From Cephalopachus bancanus (lineage: Eukaryota > Chordata > Mammalia > Primates > Tarsiidae), in the NCBI GenBank assembly GCA_027257055.1, contig JAPVLO010000056.1, positions 8,677,001 to 8,741,000 on the forward strand: a stretch of DNA of 64,000 bases, read 5' to 3'. Shown here piece by piece: positions 43,020 through 55,379 of the stretch. The notes below the pieces were generated by a model. The model was not told the DNA's origin, searched no databases, and saw nothing but the letters and a program-made list of their open reading frames with translations. Both the position numbers and the translations under genes were made by a program. Positions within the stretch are counted from its first letter, which is position 1, and each line of letters opens with the position of its first letter.

Positions 43020-43385
43020 TGGTGTTCTAGACATGTCAAATTTGTTTCTATCTTTTGCACTTGCTGTTCCCTCTGCCTGGAATGTTCTTATCCCGCCTCT
43101 CACATTAGTGGTTCTGTCATCTGGATCCCAGTTCAATATTTCCTGCTCTGAAAAGCCAACCCCACCCACCATCTGGGACGCCCCCTCACGCCCACTTGGC
43201 CAGTCTCTGTCTACCATGTTACAATCTACCAGTTCATTCACAGCATTTTTCAGTGCCTGGTTCTCTGGTTACTTGTTTCTGTCTATTTTCCTCAACTAGA
43301 CAGTAAGTTCCATGAGAATCAGAATCTTACACGCCTGACTCCAAGTAATCACTCAATAAAAATGGAATAAATGAATAAAGATGAG
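43020..43385 (+). repeat. L2
   Basis: 'gcacttgctgttccctctgc' followed by 'ctggaatgttcttatcccg', then 'agacagtaagttccatgaga' and 'tcactcaataaaaatggaat' are in L2 3' order. Confidence 0.85.
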
Positions 43386-43389
43386 CCTG

Positions 43390-45000
43390 TATGAAGGCTC
43401 TGTGTTGGAGAGGGATGTGGCATCTTCTGGAAACAGAAAGGCCAATGTGGTTAGGACATAGTTCAATGTTTTATTTAATGTTAGTTGTTTTACAAATGTG
43501 TATGTCTGTATTTATAACCCATATACTACAGATGTTGGCACCTCAACTGTATTTTAGTCAGCTTGACAATAATCACAATTGTCATCTCAGACTCAGTACA
43601 TGCTTTGCATATATTAGGTGCTCAACATACTTTGGGCTGCTTGAAAAATAATTCTATTCTTTTAAGGCCCCACTATTTTATCTTTGCATACCAAACTTCA
43701 GCTTAGGAAGTGGCTTCCAATCATTACTTCAGTGGATCACTCACTAATTTGGCCTTGTCAACGAATAGGTATTTGATTGTACCAGCCCTTAAGGTGTGCA
43801 TTCATTCCTTTATAATTTGGTTCTGGGGTTTAGACAAGGCAGGGAAAAAGATATCCTTTGGCAATTCTAATTTTACACAGTGTGCACTAAAGACTCACAA
43901 TAAAACTGGAATCAGCAAATCAAACAGTACTATATGTTTTGTTTGCTCTCTGCATTCTTGCATAGGAACGCATTGTTTCCCAGCACTAATAGATAATTTT
44001 TTCCAACCTTCCTACTTTAGCTGTTCATTCCAGAAAGTGAGTGCTGGTGGGAAGACTGACAGTTGAATAATTAGGAGAAGCAAAGTGTGGAAAAGGCATT
44101 TCATTTGAGTGAAACCTTCCCCAAAGCCATGCCAGAGCTCCCTAACATACTGGCTTTGAAGCCCATGAGGCTTGAAAATTGAGCCTCCTGGGCGAATTTT
44201 ACTATAATATATCTCCCTGGGTTTCCCCTCCAAAGCAACCAAAGCACTAAGAAACGATTGTCAGGTGATTCTCAGCCTTGAACATCTACACAGGCAAAAA
44301 CACTCCAAATTTCTAAGATGGTGGCCAGGGATCAATTATTGGAATAATATTGAGGGGAGCGACTGACCATTCATACAATTCCAGGACCTACAAAGTCAGG
44401 CCCAATAAATACATTTTTTTCCCTCTTCACTATGGAAATACTGCAACTGGTAGACCTAGACTGGTAGATCTTGACTAGTTTGACTAGAAATCCCTCAAGA
44501 TCAAAGACTATGTCCAAGTTTTCTTTATATTAATCTATTAGCACTGGTCCTGGAAAGTCATACATGGATAAATATTAATGAATGATCATCAAAAATCTAT
44601 CTATCAATTTCTGCAAGATTATGGTTTAAAAACAATCCAATCGCACTAATTTAATATCCTCCTAAACAGGTCTATTATATTGAGGAAAAATTACAGCTGT
44701 AATAGATCTTGTCTTTAACAAGCTTTTGCAATTAGTGCCTTTTGACATTGTTGTCAAGAATAAAAAAAAATTAATCACTAAATAGATGAGTAAGTTTGTT
44801 GAGTTCTTTGGTTGCCAGCAAAAGAAACTCATTCTGATTAATTTCAGCAGAAAAGAACACAGTGGAAAGATACAGCACATAGAGAAACTAACCAATGACT
44901 GACAAAGCAGGTTTGGAACAGGAGGGCAGTTCCAGGAGTCTGTGTAGCGGTTTGCCTGTCAAACAAATAAACGCCAACCGTTTTTTCCGTCTTTACAACA
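43390..45000. other. Unique sequence
   Basis: No gene or clear repeat over about 1.6 kb, apart from a possible MIR/L2 end near 43590-43640 ('ttaggtgctcaacatac'). Open frames of 77-118 codons have no recognisable domains. Confidence 0.3.
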
Positions 45001-45022
45001 CTCCGCTCAAGATTCAGTCCTA

Positions 45023-45302
45023 GCTGGGCTCCGTGGCTCAGCCTGTAGTCCCAGCACTTTGGGAGGCTGAGGTGAGTAGACTGCCTGAGCCCGAGGGTTC
45101 GAGACCCGCCTGGGCAGGTGAGACCTCATTTCTACAATAAATCAAAAAATTAACTGGGCATGCTAGCATGCGCCTGTAGTTCCAGCTACTGGAAGGCTGA
45201 GGCGGAAGGATCACCGGAGCCCAGCAGGTCGAGGCTGCGGTGGCCGGGAGCAGCCACTGCACTTCAGTCTGGGCGACTGAGTGAGACTCCAACTCAAAAA
45301 AA
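45023..45302 (+). repeat. Young-type Alu with perfect TSD
   Basis: Full dimer with young signature. 'agattcagtccta' at 45010-45022 and 45303-45315 is a perfect 13-bp TSD. Confidence 0.97.
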
Positions 45303-45484
45303 AGATTCAGTCCTAGAAGAAAGAGACCGATTGCTCTAACCTAGGTTATGGGCCTATCCCTTGGCTACAGGATAAAAGGGAATGCTGATTTACATCCCAT
45401 CAACACTATACACAATGAAGAAGAGGTAATAACCAAAATAGATATGGGGGTGTCCACAAATGTTCACTACTGTGGGTAAAGAAG

Positions 45485-45730
45485 GGGAGAAAGGAATTGA
45501 CATTTCTTGAGCACTTGAATACACCCAGCACATAGTGTGTGAATTACCCTATGCAGGTCTCTCATTTCCTCATCTTATTCTGAAATTTAGGCATCTTATC
45601 CCCATTTTACAAATAAAGAAATTGAGGCTCAGAGAGATTAAGTGACTTCCCCAGCACCACCCATCTAATAAGGATTGGAGTGAAGATTTGGACCAAGGTT
45701 GACCTGATATCCGCACGACACTGTGTGCCT
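45485..45730 (-). repeat. MIR
   Basis: 'ccccattttacaaataaaga' followed by 'aattgaggctcagagagatt' is reverse MIR. Confidence 0.85.
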
Positions 45731-45884
45731 CAAGCTTAAATAACAATGATTCATGGGTTATTGTCAACCCTGAAAGAATATACTGAATGGGGTTCTAGAA
45801 AGGCTGATTCTTACAGAAGAAAATGTAATGCTTTATTTACTGACTTGGTTGGTGGAATAAAGGACGTCTGCAAGGTGTAGCTAG

Positions 45885-46170
45885 GGAAAGAACACAGGAC
45901 TGAGAATGAGCAGAGTGGGGTTCATGTCCTGACTTTACCACTATGTCATTGTGTAACCCAGGGTACGTATCTGAGATGTGGGTTCCTCAGCTGAAAATGA
46001 AGGATAATTACAGTTAATGACTCACAGGAGATGGCATTTCTACCAAATTATTTCTTAACCTTTCCAAGCCTCATTTTTATGCAAAATAAGGATAATATGT
46101 TATAGGATTATTATTAGAATTAAATGAGATAATATAGGTTAATCTTAAGCACAAATTAAGTGCATAACAA
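45885..46170 (+). repeat. Two MIR pieces
   Basis: 'catgtcctgactttaccact' with 'tgtgtaacccagggtacg', then 'aacctttccaagcctcattt' with 'agaattaaatgagataatat', are forward MIR. Confidence 0.65.
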
Positions 46171-46224
46171 ATGTTACTTCCTTTCACTTCACATAATTTT
46201 CTTAAGGATCAGGAAGTGAAGTGT

Positions 46225-46497
46225 TTTACTTATTTTTGAGTCAGGGTCTCACTCTGGAGTGCAGTGGTACGATCACAGTTCACTGTAGCCTTGACCTCCT
46301 GGGCTCAGGAGATCCTTCCACCTCAGCCTCCGGAGTACCTGGGACTATGGTCATGCACCACCACACCCCGTTAATTTTTTATTTTTGTATGTATGAGGTC
46401 TTGCTATGTTGCCAGGACTGGTCTCAAACTCCTTGACTCAAGCAATCCTTGTCCTCCCAAAGTGCTGGGATTACAGACATGAGCACCACACTCGGAT
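46225..46497 (-). repeat. AluJ-like SINE
   Basis: Reverse Alu with a deleted right-arm end ('gtctcactctggagtgcagt'), 'tagccttgacctcctgggct' and 'ttacagacatgagcaccaca'. Confidence 0.9.
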
Positions 46498-46698
46498 TTT
46501 TTTTTTTTGTTTAATTTTTAAATTTTTCTTTTTTTCTTGGCCACATACACTGGATAGAGATGAAAATGTCTTAAAATAGACATGTCTTAAAATAAAATAT
46601 AGAATGTGGCATTCTATACAAATGTTAGTAAATATAACCAAAACTGCTAATAACATCAAGTTAGGTAGAACAATTGAAAAACCGAACCACAATTTTTC

Positions 46699-48012
46699 TT
46701 TTTAAAATTATTTTTATTTGATTTTATTTTATCTTATTATAAAGACGTGGGGTACACTTCAGGGTTAGGTATACAAATGTTGATTATGCAGGTACCCTTG
46801 TTGATGAGGTGTGCCCCTCCCTCCCCTGGCAGTTTCCCTCAACTGTCAATCCCACCCCCACCCCCCGTCCCCCGACAGTTTCCCACTACTGCCAATCGCT
46901 TTCTTATAGCATTGTAATTGTTCAAGGTCCGCTTATGAGTGAGAACGTATGGTACTCTGTCCTTTGTTTCTGTGATAGATCACTGAGTATGATCGACTCT
47001 AAATCCAACCAAGTTGCTGCAAAATCCATATGTGTGTCCTTCTTTATGGCTGCATAATATTCCATTGTATATATGTACCACTTTTTTTTATCCAGTCCAC
47101 CGTCGATGGGCAGCATGGTTGCTTCCATGTTTTTGCTATTGTGAATGGAGCTGCAACAAATATGCATGTGCAGGTATCTTTTTGGTAGAATGATTTGAGT
47201 TCCTCCGGGTACATTCCCAATAGGAGAATTGCTGGGTCATATGGAAGGTCAATTTCTAGTTCTTTCAGAAATCGCCACCCTGTCTTTCAAAGAGGTTGCA
47301 CTAGTTTGCATTCCCACTAGCAGTGTGGAAGCATTCCTTTTTCTCCACATCCTCGCCAGCATCTGTTGTTCGTTTTATTAATGATGACCATTCTTACTGG
47401 GGTTAGATAGTACCTCAATGTGGTTTTGATTTGCATTTCTCTGATGATGGATGAGTGAGGCTGAGCACTTTTTCATGTGTCTGTTGGCTGCCCATATATC
47501 GGCTTTTGAGAAGTATCTATTCATGTCTTTTGTCCACTTTTTAATGGGGTTGTTTGTTTTTTTCCTTTCGGTGCGTTTGAGTTCCTTGTAGATCCTAGAT
47601 GTTAGGCCTTTGTCAGATACACAGTAGGCAAATATTTTTTCCCATTCTGTGGACTGTCTCCCTGCTCTCCTGATAGTTTCTTTTGCTTTGAAGACGTTCG
47701 TTAGTTTGATGAGGTCCCACTTGTCTATCTTATTTCTTAAGGCATGGGCTTATTTCTTAAGGTGTGGGCATTTAGGGTTCTGATCAGGAATTGGTTGCCA
47801 GTTCCAATTTCCATAAGGGTGTCTCCTGCGTTTTCTAAGATTCTTATAGTTTGAGGTTTTGCATTTAGGTCTTTGATCCATTTAGAGTTGATTTTTGTGT
47901 ATGGTGATGGGTAGAGGCCCTGCTTCAATCTTCTGAATGTGATCAACCAGTTTTCCCAGCACCATTTACTGAATAGGTTCTCCTCTCTCCAGCGGTTGTT
48001 GCTGAAGCAAAT
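46699..48012 (-). repeat. Lineage-specific L1, 5' truncated, with TSD
   Basis: About 1.3 kb of L1 3' end in reverse. Its 3' UTR (46699-46921) ends in 'gtaccccacgtctttataa' and an A-rich tail, and contains a G-rich tract (C-rich as shown, 46850-46876). ORF2 sequence follows. Flanking 'cacaatttttc' at 46688-46698 and 48013-48023 is a perfect 11-bp TSD. A 20-bp unit 'cttatttcttaaggcatggg' is tandemly repeated with changes near 47735-47770. Confidence 0.92.
46922..48012 (-). pseudogene. L1 ORF2 C-terminal fragment
   Basis: Minus-strand pieces encode the ORF2p C-terminal part: 'KINSKWIKDLNAKPQTIRI' (47737-48015) and, after frame changes, 'YTMEYYAAIKKDTHMDFAAT' and 'SQKQRTEYHTFSLISGP' before a stop at 46922. 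The endonuclease and reverse transcriptase domains are absent, so it cannot function. Confidence 0.88.
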
Positions 48013-48019
48013 CACAATT

Positions 48020-48520
48020 TTTCAAAGACTTGAGAGCTATAGGACGAATATTCATTTGAATAGAAACTAATATTTGACAGACACAAACATGGAGTGTGGC
48101 AGAGAGTGGTTAGTTGTTCACTAAGCCTGCCCAATTCCTCTTCCTCTTGGGTATACAGCTAAACGAAAACATCCGGCCTCCTTTGTGGCTGGTTATGTGA
48201 CTGAGTTCAGCAAATGAATATGGGCATACACGTAGTCCATAAAAATTTCCCAAGTGCAATTCTTCACAAGCTTTCTCCCAGCATATTTGGAAAACATGTG
48301 TTCTTATTTCTGAGTCACAAGGTAGGAGGAGCCTGGGTCTCTAAATCCCTGCTTAGAGGAAACTGACTACTGACTAAGCGCATAGGTTTGATTTTATAAT
48401 GTTTATCTAAAAGTAAACTTCCGCTGCAGTAAACTACTGTGTTTCAACACTTAAATATTTTAACATAACATTATATACATGTAAAGCATATATGTAATGT
48501 TACAGCCACCATTACATTCA
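48020..48520. other. Unique sequence
   Basis: Nothing recognised except AT-rich stretches. Confidence 0.3.
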
Positions 48521-48523
48521 CTT

Positions 48524-48734
48524 CATGTTTCTCAATCTGAGCACTATTGATATTTTGAGCTGGATGCTTCTTCGTTTTAGGGGCTGTGTTGTGCATTGTA
48601 GGAAGTTAAACAAAAATCCCTGGGCTCTGCACATCAGACTCCAGCAGCATTCCCTCTTTCTTGGCAATCAAAACATCTCCAGACATTGCCAAAGGTCCAC
48701 TGAGGGGAAAAATCGCCTATAGTTGAGAACCACT
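48524..48734 (-). mobile_element. MER20 (hAT-Charlie MITE)
   Basis: Reverse copy: 'gtttctcaatctgagcacta', 'tgttgtgcattgtaggaagt', 'catctccagacattgccaaa', 'agttgagaaccact'. It is the second MER20 in the window, on the opposite strand to the one at 3940. Confidence 0.88.
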
Positions 48735-48739
48735 TCCTC

Positions 48740-49760
48740 AACTATACTTAGAAATCAATTTACTTAAAAAAGAAATCTTGACAAGTTTAAAGTAGAGGAA
48801 TGACCTTCCCCCAAGTAGTAACAAAATAGCTAAGGGTCCTAGCCTACCTTAGATGTCTAGAGTCGTACTACCCTAAACACCCCTGAGCTAGCATGCTAGC
48901 CTGGCAGGCTACCCATTAAAACTCTGTCCATTAGCAAACTTGCTGTATTGAATTCTGAGGATTAAAATTCCTAAATAAAAGAAGCAACTTTCCAAGCCTT
49001 CCAGGGTTGTACAGCTGGATTAAAGACACTGTAATCGAAGACAACAGCATTTCTGGCCACTCTAAAATCTTTGACTGCTGCAATATCATTTCTTGAGATG
49101 GCTTTATGCCTGTTTTTGGCAAAGGCCCTGGAAGAGCAGCGTCTTGGTCTTTCATCAGAATTATATTCTCCTGCTTGTCCTCAGTGTATAGGAATATAAT
49201 GATCTCATAGTGTAGATGATTTAACATAAAAATTCTCCCACTGCACAGCTTTCAGAAATCATTTTGGTGGAGTAAAAGCCAAGTAGCAATATATGAGCAC
49301 TTTCTCTTAAACATTTTATTCATCATTCTAAAAAAACTCATAATGCAAAATTTTTCAACGTATAAAATGTCCACAAGATAAAATTTTTTTCATTTTCTTT
49401 CTTTTTTTTCCCCTCTTTCAGAACTTCCCTTTCTGAATCACTATGCTAAAAACACATTAGAGAATCCACAAAGGCCTACTGACCAGATTTGATCCTGGCA
49501 TTATTCTATTACAAATGAATATGGCACACAAAGAGATGTGCTCATTTCTTTGGGTAGGCATTTCCTCCTCCACTGTGATGAATACAGCACGTTCATATAA
49601 AAATACAAAAATATAAAATAGCAAACTTTAAGAAGGAATGTTGTTTTTCCCCTTCTGCTTGCTTTTTGCAGAAACAGCTCTCAACTTATACTCAGCAGCA
49701 ATATATGTCTACTGAAAGCTGCAAGAGCAGAAAAAGTTATGCTTACAATGAACAAAAGCA
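48740..49760. other. Unique sequence
   Basis: No repeat recognised. A 98-codon minus frame (48931-49227) has no recognisable domain. Confidence 0.3.
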
Positions 49761-49762
49761 GC

Positions 49763-50040
49763 TGGGCTCGGTGACTCAGCCTGTAATCCTGTGCTTTGGG
49801 AGGCTGAGGTGAGTGGATTGCCTGAGCCCGTGGGTTCGAGACCCGCCTGGGCAATTTGGAGACCTCATCTCTACAATAAATGAAAAAATTAGCCAGGGGT
49901 GGTAGCGCGCGCCTGTAGTTCCAGCTACTCAGAAGGCTGAGGCGGAAGAATCGCCGGAGCCCAGCAGGTCGAGGCTGCGGTGGCCGGGAGCGGCCACTGC
50001 ACTCCAGTCTGGGCAACGGAGTGAGACTCCAACTCAAAAA
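49763..50040 (+). repeat. Young-type Alu
   Basis: 'gcagctgggctcggtgactc', 'gcccgtgggttcgagacccg', linker 'caataaatgaaaaaattag', end 'actccaactcaaaa'. Confidence 0.95.
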
Positions 50041-50049
50041 AATAAAAAC

Positions 50050-51030
50050 TAAAACCCCTCAAATTCATGAATGTTCTTCCTAAGGATTCGTTTTGGTTTT
50101 TTTTTTTCATTTTTATATATTCTAAGCACTTTTTTTGAAAGTGTATAACAAATTCAGGACTGGGATCGGAGGCAGATATGTGTGAAATTCTGGAATTTAC
50201 TAAGGTGTGAATAATGGTACCACCATTTTTATTTCTAAAAAGTGCCACATGAGACAGAATTAAAAATCAAAGCATCTCAAAACCAAATATATGTATGGGG
50301 AGGGGACCTAGAAAACTCAGAATTTATTTATAAAAAATTGTGTATTTATTCTTACATGTTTAAGCTTTAGTCACTTTCAAAGCACTCTCCGTGTGATACA
50401 ACATACCTATTGAGATGCTTTTACCACTACTCAAAACAGCTTTTGAACTTGTCATTTCTGATGCCTTTTAGTGCTTCTGCTGTTGTGTTTGTTTGTTTGT
50501 TGGTTGGTTGGTTTCACCTCTGCCACATGGGCAAAACATTTTTCTTTAGGGACTCTTTCATCCAGAGAAACAAAAATGTTGCTCGGGGCGAGACCAGGTG
50601 AATCGGGAGGGTGGGACACAGGGCGTAGGCCATTTTTGGTCAGGCACTGCTGAACACGCAGCGCAGTGCGGAAAGATGCACTCGCAAATACCCCTTTATG
50701 AAATGGCCATATGCATTGAAAGTCTACAAAAACAAAAATTCACTGAAGCTGAACGCAGCCTCTTACAACAACTCTAGCCAGTACATGGGTGCCAGTGGGT
50801 TCCTAGGACACTTACCTAGTGGTAGAAGCCTGTAATACAAAGGGCCCGCCCTCCAACAAATAATTCCAGGTTTTTTGAGGTCCCTCCCTCATATATAGGT
50901 TATATCTTTACACCACCAGTAATCATTCATTTGCCCCTTGAAGCCGTTAGGTGCCTCCTGACAGCACAGGCAAGTATGAGCTGGCTTTGCTAATTTCTAT
51001 TTCTCAAGGGAGAACACACCAAACAGGGAA
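50050..51030. other. Unique sequence
   Basis: Includes a short 'gtttgtttgttggttggttg' tract (about 50490). The remainder is repeat-free, with AT-rich motif-like pieces near 50680-50740 ('atttatgaaatggccatatg'-like). Confidence 0.3.
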
Positions 51031-51035
51031 GAGAA

Positions 51036-51039
<4 letters not shown>

Positions 51040-51095
<56 letters not shown>

Positions 51096-51096
51096 C
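51040..51096. repeat. (GT)n(GC)n alternating purine-pyrimidine tract
   Basis: About 48 bp of GT followed by 'gcgcgcgcgc', all strictly alternating purine-pyrimidine. Confidence 0.97.
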
Positions 51097-51199
51097 CTTA
51101 GTAGTATTAACCAGTTCAAGCTCCTGGGAAATTAAAGTACCATCACTCATCTACAAGCAGAAACCCCTAAACCTCCCATACAAATATTGCCCGCCACCG

Positions 51200-52500
51200 T
51201 GAGCAACTTTACAGTACATAAATGCAGCTGCCCTTGAGTCCTCTCAGTTATCCTCACGTTATGTTATGATTTTAGTTAGGCGATTCTGAGCATACACTGG
51301 AAATACATATGTACAGTAAATCTCTTTCTGTAGCTGCATTAATACTCAGCATGTATATGGTAAGCTAGCAAAAGTACAGCATCATTCATTTTCAAGTCTG
51401 TGCTCACTCTTATTAGGCGTTTGCACAGAAAGCCCGTGAGTAATCCTTCACGGAAAAGTTAGCAGAAGCTGGTCTACTGTGTGAATGGGAGGAGGAAACA
51501 TCTCTAAGAACTCAAATTACCTCTTTGTTGCGTTCATTGGAATCCAGAGAAAAATGCACATCGGCTTGCCAGGCTGCACATTTTGCTGTAGCCGTGATGG
51601 AAGCAATATATCCACAGCCTGCTGCCCAGGGAAGAGCTTTTCTAGCTGGAATTTGGGGATTGACTAAAAAAGTTCTTCCTCTGAAAGATGGATTAATTGA
51701 TCATTTTTTCCTAGACGTAGTGCACTTCAGGCTCATTTTGCTTTGTAATTAAGAAGAAAGCCAGAAACATCATTTACACATTAAGAATTTAATAGATATA
51801 TTTTTCTAGCTTTATGCATTAGCACAGGACAGCCCATTAATGAAATAAGTCTTCCTTCAGGGTCAATTTAGATGGCTGTAATCTTCTGCAAATATATTGC
51901 AAATGAGGGTCATTTAATGATCTTAAAACTAACTGCCAGGAGAGGATTGTTATAACTCTCCAGACAACAAAAAGAGACTTGGCATGGCGTGCCGTATCTT
52001 TTCTTTAATTTAACAAATGCTTAATTTCTGGCCACTATGTTCAAACAAATTGCAAATATTATCTTCTGTTGAGGTTAGTCTCTGGCTTGCTGACCTGAGA
52101 GGTTAATTCTGATTATGAAACGCTCAGGGCTGCATTAAATGATCGATTAAAGGATAACAGTGTTGCACCGATAAAATATATCCTTTGCATTGCTGATAGG
52201 AGTATGATTGCCGACCTCTGCTAAATTCTCCTCATCTTGTTTCTGTAGGACATCTTTGCCCGGCATCACTAACCCGTGTACATTGATATCCACTGCTATA
52301 ATAGTACTTAGCATATGTGTAGCTTTCAAGCATTTTAAACATTCTTTCACATATCATCTTTGCTCCTGAAAACAGTATCAGATGGCAGGTATGGAACATG
52401 TAATTTTCCCTTTTATAGCAACTAAGTGATCTCAGGTTCAAAGGGACTAAGTGCTGGGTTCAAGCCCACACTTCCATTCTACTTCCCTTTCCTCCAGCAA
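51200..52500. promoter_or_regulatory. Long repeat-free block, putative enhancer cluster
   Basis: About 1.3 kb without any recognised transposon. Homeodomain, POU and CUX-like words recur: 'gatggattaattgatca' (51687), 'tttgtaattaagaag' (51742), 'atattgcaaatgagg' (51893), 'aaatgatcgattaaagg' (52137). The composition is even and AT-rich, and no frame looks coding. This is the strongest candidate for a conserved developmental enhancer besides the CpG island. Alignment is needed to confirm it. Confidence 0.45.
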
Positions 52501-52531
52501 GTAAGAACTGAAAAATCAGATCTTCTAAATC

Positions 52532-53063
52532 TTTTTTTTCTTTATTTTAAAGATATGGGGTACAATTCAGAGTTAGGTATACAAATGTTCATTATGCAGC
52601 TACCCTTGTTGATGAGGTGTGGCCCCCCCTCGCCTGGCAGGTTTCCTCAACTGCCAATCCCAACCCCCCTTCCCCTAACAGTTTCCCACTACTGCCAATC
52701 CCTTTCTTATAGTATTATGATAATTGTTCAAGGTCCACTTATGAGTGAGAACATATGGTACTCTGTTCTTTGTTTCTGTGATAGGTTGCTGAGTATGACA
52801 GACTCTAAATCCATCCAAGTTGCTGCGAAGTCCATATGTTGGCTCTTCTTTATTGCTGCATAATATTCCATTGTGTACACTTTTTTAAAATCCATTCCAG
52901 CTTCGATGGGCAACATGGTTGGTTTCATGTTTTTGCTGTTGTGAATAGTGCTGCAATAAACATTCGTGTATAGGTATCTTTTTTGTTGAATGATTTGTGT
53001 TCCTCCAGGTTTATTCCCAATAAAGGGGTTGCTGGGTCATATGGAAGGTCAATTTCTGACTCT
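52532..53063 (-). repeat. Lineage-specific L1 3' end
   Basis: Same family and orientation as the copy at 46.7 kb: 'gatatggggtacaattcaga', 'cccttgttgatgaggtgtgg', and minus-strand ORF2 ending 'SQKQRTEYHMFSLISGP' (stop at 52728). About 530 bp long, 5' truncated at 'ggaaggtcaatttct'. No clear TSD, so it is probably older or altered. Confidence 0.9.
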
Positions 53064-53409
53064 TAATCCAGTATTCACTCATATTCACCTGTAACTCCTG
53101 GCTTTTATGAAAGCACTGATCTAAAAGCTTAAGAGACCTAAAGGGAGGATTTGGTACAAAGTCTTCACGCCATCAGAGAATGTGTGGTCTAGTTAGAGAA
53201 ACAAAACTTTGTGCCCCCAAAATGAAGCAGATGTATAAGTGCATGTGGTAATTATCGACAGAATGGAGTACATGGCATGTGTATAGAAATTTATGAAAGC
53301 AAGAAATTTTGTGGGACATAGAAGTTAGAGATTTCTTGGAAGACATGGACGGGAAAGAAGGGCAATAATTATGTGGGAGAAGAGAAAACTGGCAAGAGAC
53401 AGCACATAA

Positions 53410-53630
53410 ACACACAGGACTCGGAAGTCAGAGAGACCTGGGCTCATGTTCCTGGCTCTATCATTTGTTGACTGCTCTGATCAAGTTACTTAATTTCTCT
53501 AAGCCTCGATTTTTTATCTGTAGAATGGGAATAATTATTTTCTCCTCCATAGAGTTGCTAATAATATATGAGATGATGTATGCAAAGTGCTTAGCACAGA
53601 GGCTAGTACAGAATCGGCATCCATTACTAG
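53410..53630 (+). repeat. MIR
   Basis: 'gacctgggctcatgttcctg', 'gatcaagttacttaatttct', 'tctgtagaatgggaataatt' and 'caaagtgcttagcacagagg' are in MIR order. Confidence 0.85.
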
Positions 53631-53639
53631 AATAGCTGA

Positions 53640-54690
53640 GCAAAGGAATAGACATGAGATACAAGAAGAACTGACAAGAAATAACAGTCAGATGAGTCAG
53701 GTTGGAGCAAACTTTGGTGAGAAAGAGTAACAAAAAAATGTTAGCAAAAATTCAGACTAGATTATGGGGGCCCCAGAGTGCCAAGATAAGTCTTACCCAG
53801 TGGCTTTCTATTTCATTTGCAATTCAGAATACTTTCTGGAAACAAAATTTTATTTTCTGTATATAAGAGACAAGCAGAACAGCTCTGGTTGGAGTTGCTT
53901 TGGAGAATCTAGAGCCCCACCTGCTAGCACTTCCCCACCATCCACAGCATTTCTTAGAAGGACACTCGGGTTGGAAGCCATGTCTTTGGATGACGGGAAG
54001 CCATAGAAGTCTTCTGGCATGAGAGCATTGACCTGGCAGCAGGAAACAGATTGCAGTAGAGGAAAGAGCCGCCAATGCCTGCTTGGCATCCTGTTGTAGT
54101 CGTGAGGCAGTAAGAGTTTGGAATGGAATAGAGCTGGGGCAGTGAGAACAGACAGAGAGGAGCAGGTGCCAAGACATTACAAGAGACAGCCTGATCTGAT
54201 AGATGTTTGGGAGTCATCTGGGTGGGAGAGGATGAAGGAAAAATGATCGAAGATGATCTGTTGGCTACACTCCTGGGCAATCATTGGTGGATTCCTTAAT
54301 GCTGTTCTTCAATTTCCAAAGACATCTTGCTGAATTATGTTATAAAAAAAAGATTGCTAAGATCATCATTTATGATTTCACAAAAGTTCCAGGTAGTTTA
54401 GAGCAACAATACCTATGTTTATTGTTTGGGATAATAATGGATATCAGGGACAAAGTGAAGAAAGAAGTTCCCGGTCAAAAAGTTTAGAAAAATCTGAGCT
54501 GAAGAAAGTTAAACGAGCTTCTTTACTCAGACTTCTGACGCTTTAATATGTTGCTGGGCATTTTGAACTCCTTTGCAAAAGATGGAATAAGCAGCTTCCC
54601 CCAACTTATTGAATAATAACCCCTTTTTAAGGAATGCTTTTATGGGATTAGTGTTTCTTGAAACCCATTTTGGGATACACTGCTCTGTAG
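53640..54690. other. Unique sequence
   Basis: Nothing recognised. A 117-codon minus frame (53824-54177) overlaps other frames of similar length and has no domain I recognise. Confidence 0.3.
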
Positions 54691-54699
54691 AAGTCAACA

Positions 54700-54800
54700 A
54701 AGAACCCTTGAACGATGATTTGTTCCAATTATCACTTACTGGAAATATACCACGTGTCAAGCAAAAGACTTCTGCCTTCAAGGAACTCAGAGTCTAGTGT
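54700..54800 (+). repeat. L2 fragment
   Basis: 'cttcaaggaactcagagtct' followed by 'agtgtgggagg' is an L2 3' block. Confidence 0.55.
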
Positions 54801-54974
54801 GGGAGGCTCACGTATAACCCACATTGTATACCTGCAATATTTACAAAATGTGTGGTGGGTTTTGGGGACAGCAAAGAAGTCATACTGCTACAAACAAGAA
54901 TACTGATGGGGTCGTGGGCAAGGCAGGTGGAGGTGAGGCTGGAAAGGCAGGCAATGGTCCTTATTGATACTGTC

Positions 54975-55175
54975 ATTAGCTTCCATCTATTGAATGCATG
55001 CTATGTGCTGGGCATCATGCAAAGTATCTTACTTACATTGCATCAGTAAATCTTCCCTACCATCCCATAGGGTAGATACTATTATCATCTACATTTTACA
55101 GATGCAGGGACGGTGGGAATCATGCCATCTAAATGGCAAAGCCCAATCTCATCCCCACACCTGTGAGACACGGGC
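54975..55175 (-). repeat. MIR
   Basis: 'gcatgctatgtgctgggcat', 'ccatcccatagggtagatac' and 'catctacattttacagatgc' are reverse MIR. Confidence 0.75.
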
Positions 55176-55379
55176 TTCCTAAACCTTGTGAGCCGCCGTA
55201 AGGAGTTTGAACTCCGCCATGGAAGCCTGAAGGAGGCCCAGAAGGTTCCACGTCTCTTCCTCTTCTTTGACAAAACTCTGAAAACACTGTGAGTCAGACC
55301 CACACACACAACAGAAGAAAATGACACTCGCTACACTACCAAGCCCCATCTGCCTTGCAGGGAAGCTTATGAGTCAGAG

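Noticed and set aside
49681..50248. Minus-strand frames of 107-118 codons
   Set aside because: These are the usual antisense-Alu frames. The same peptide pattern recurs at every young Alu in the window.
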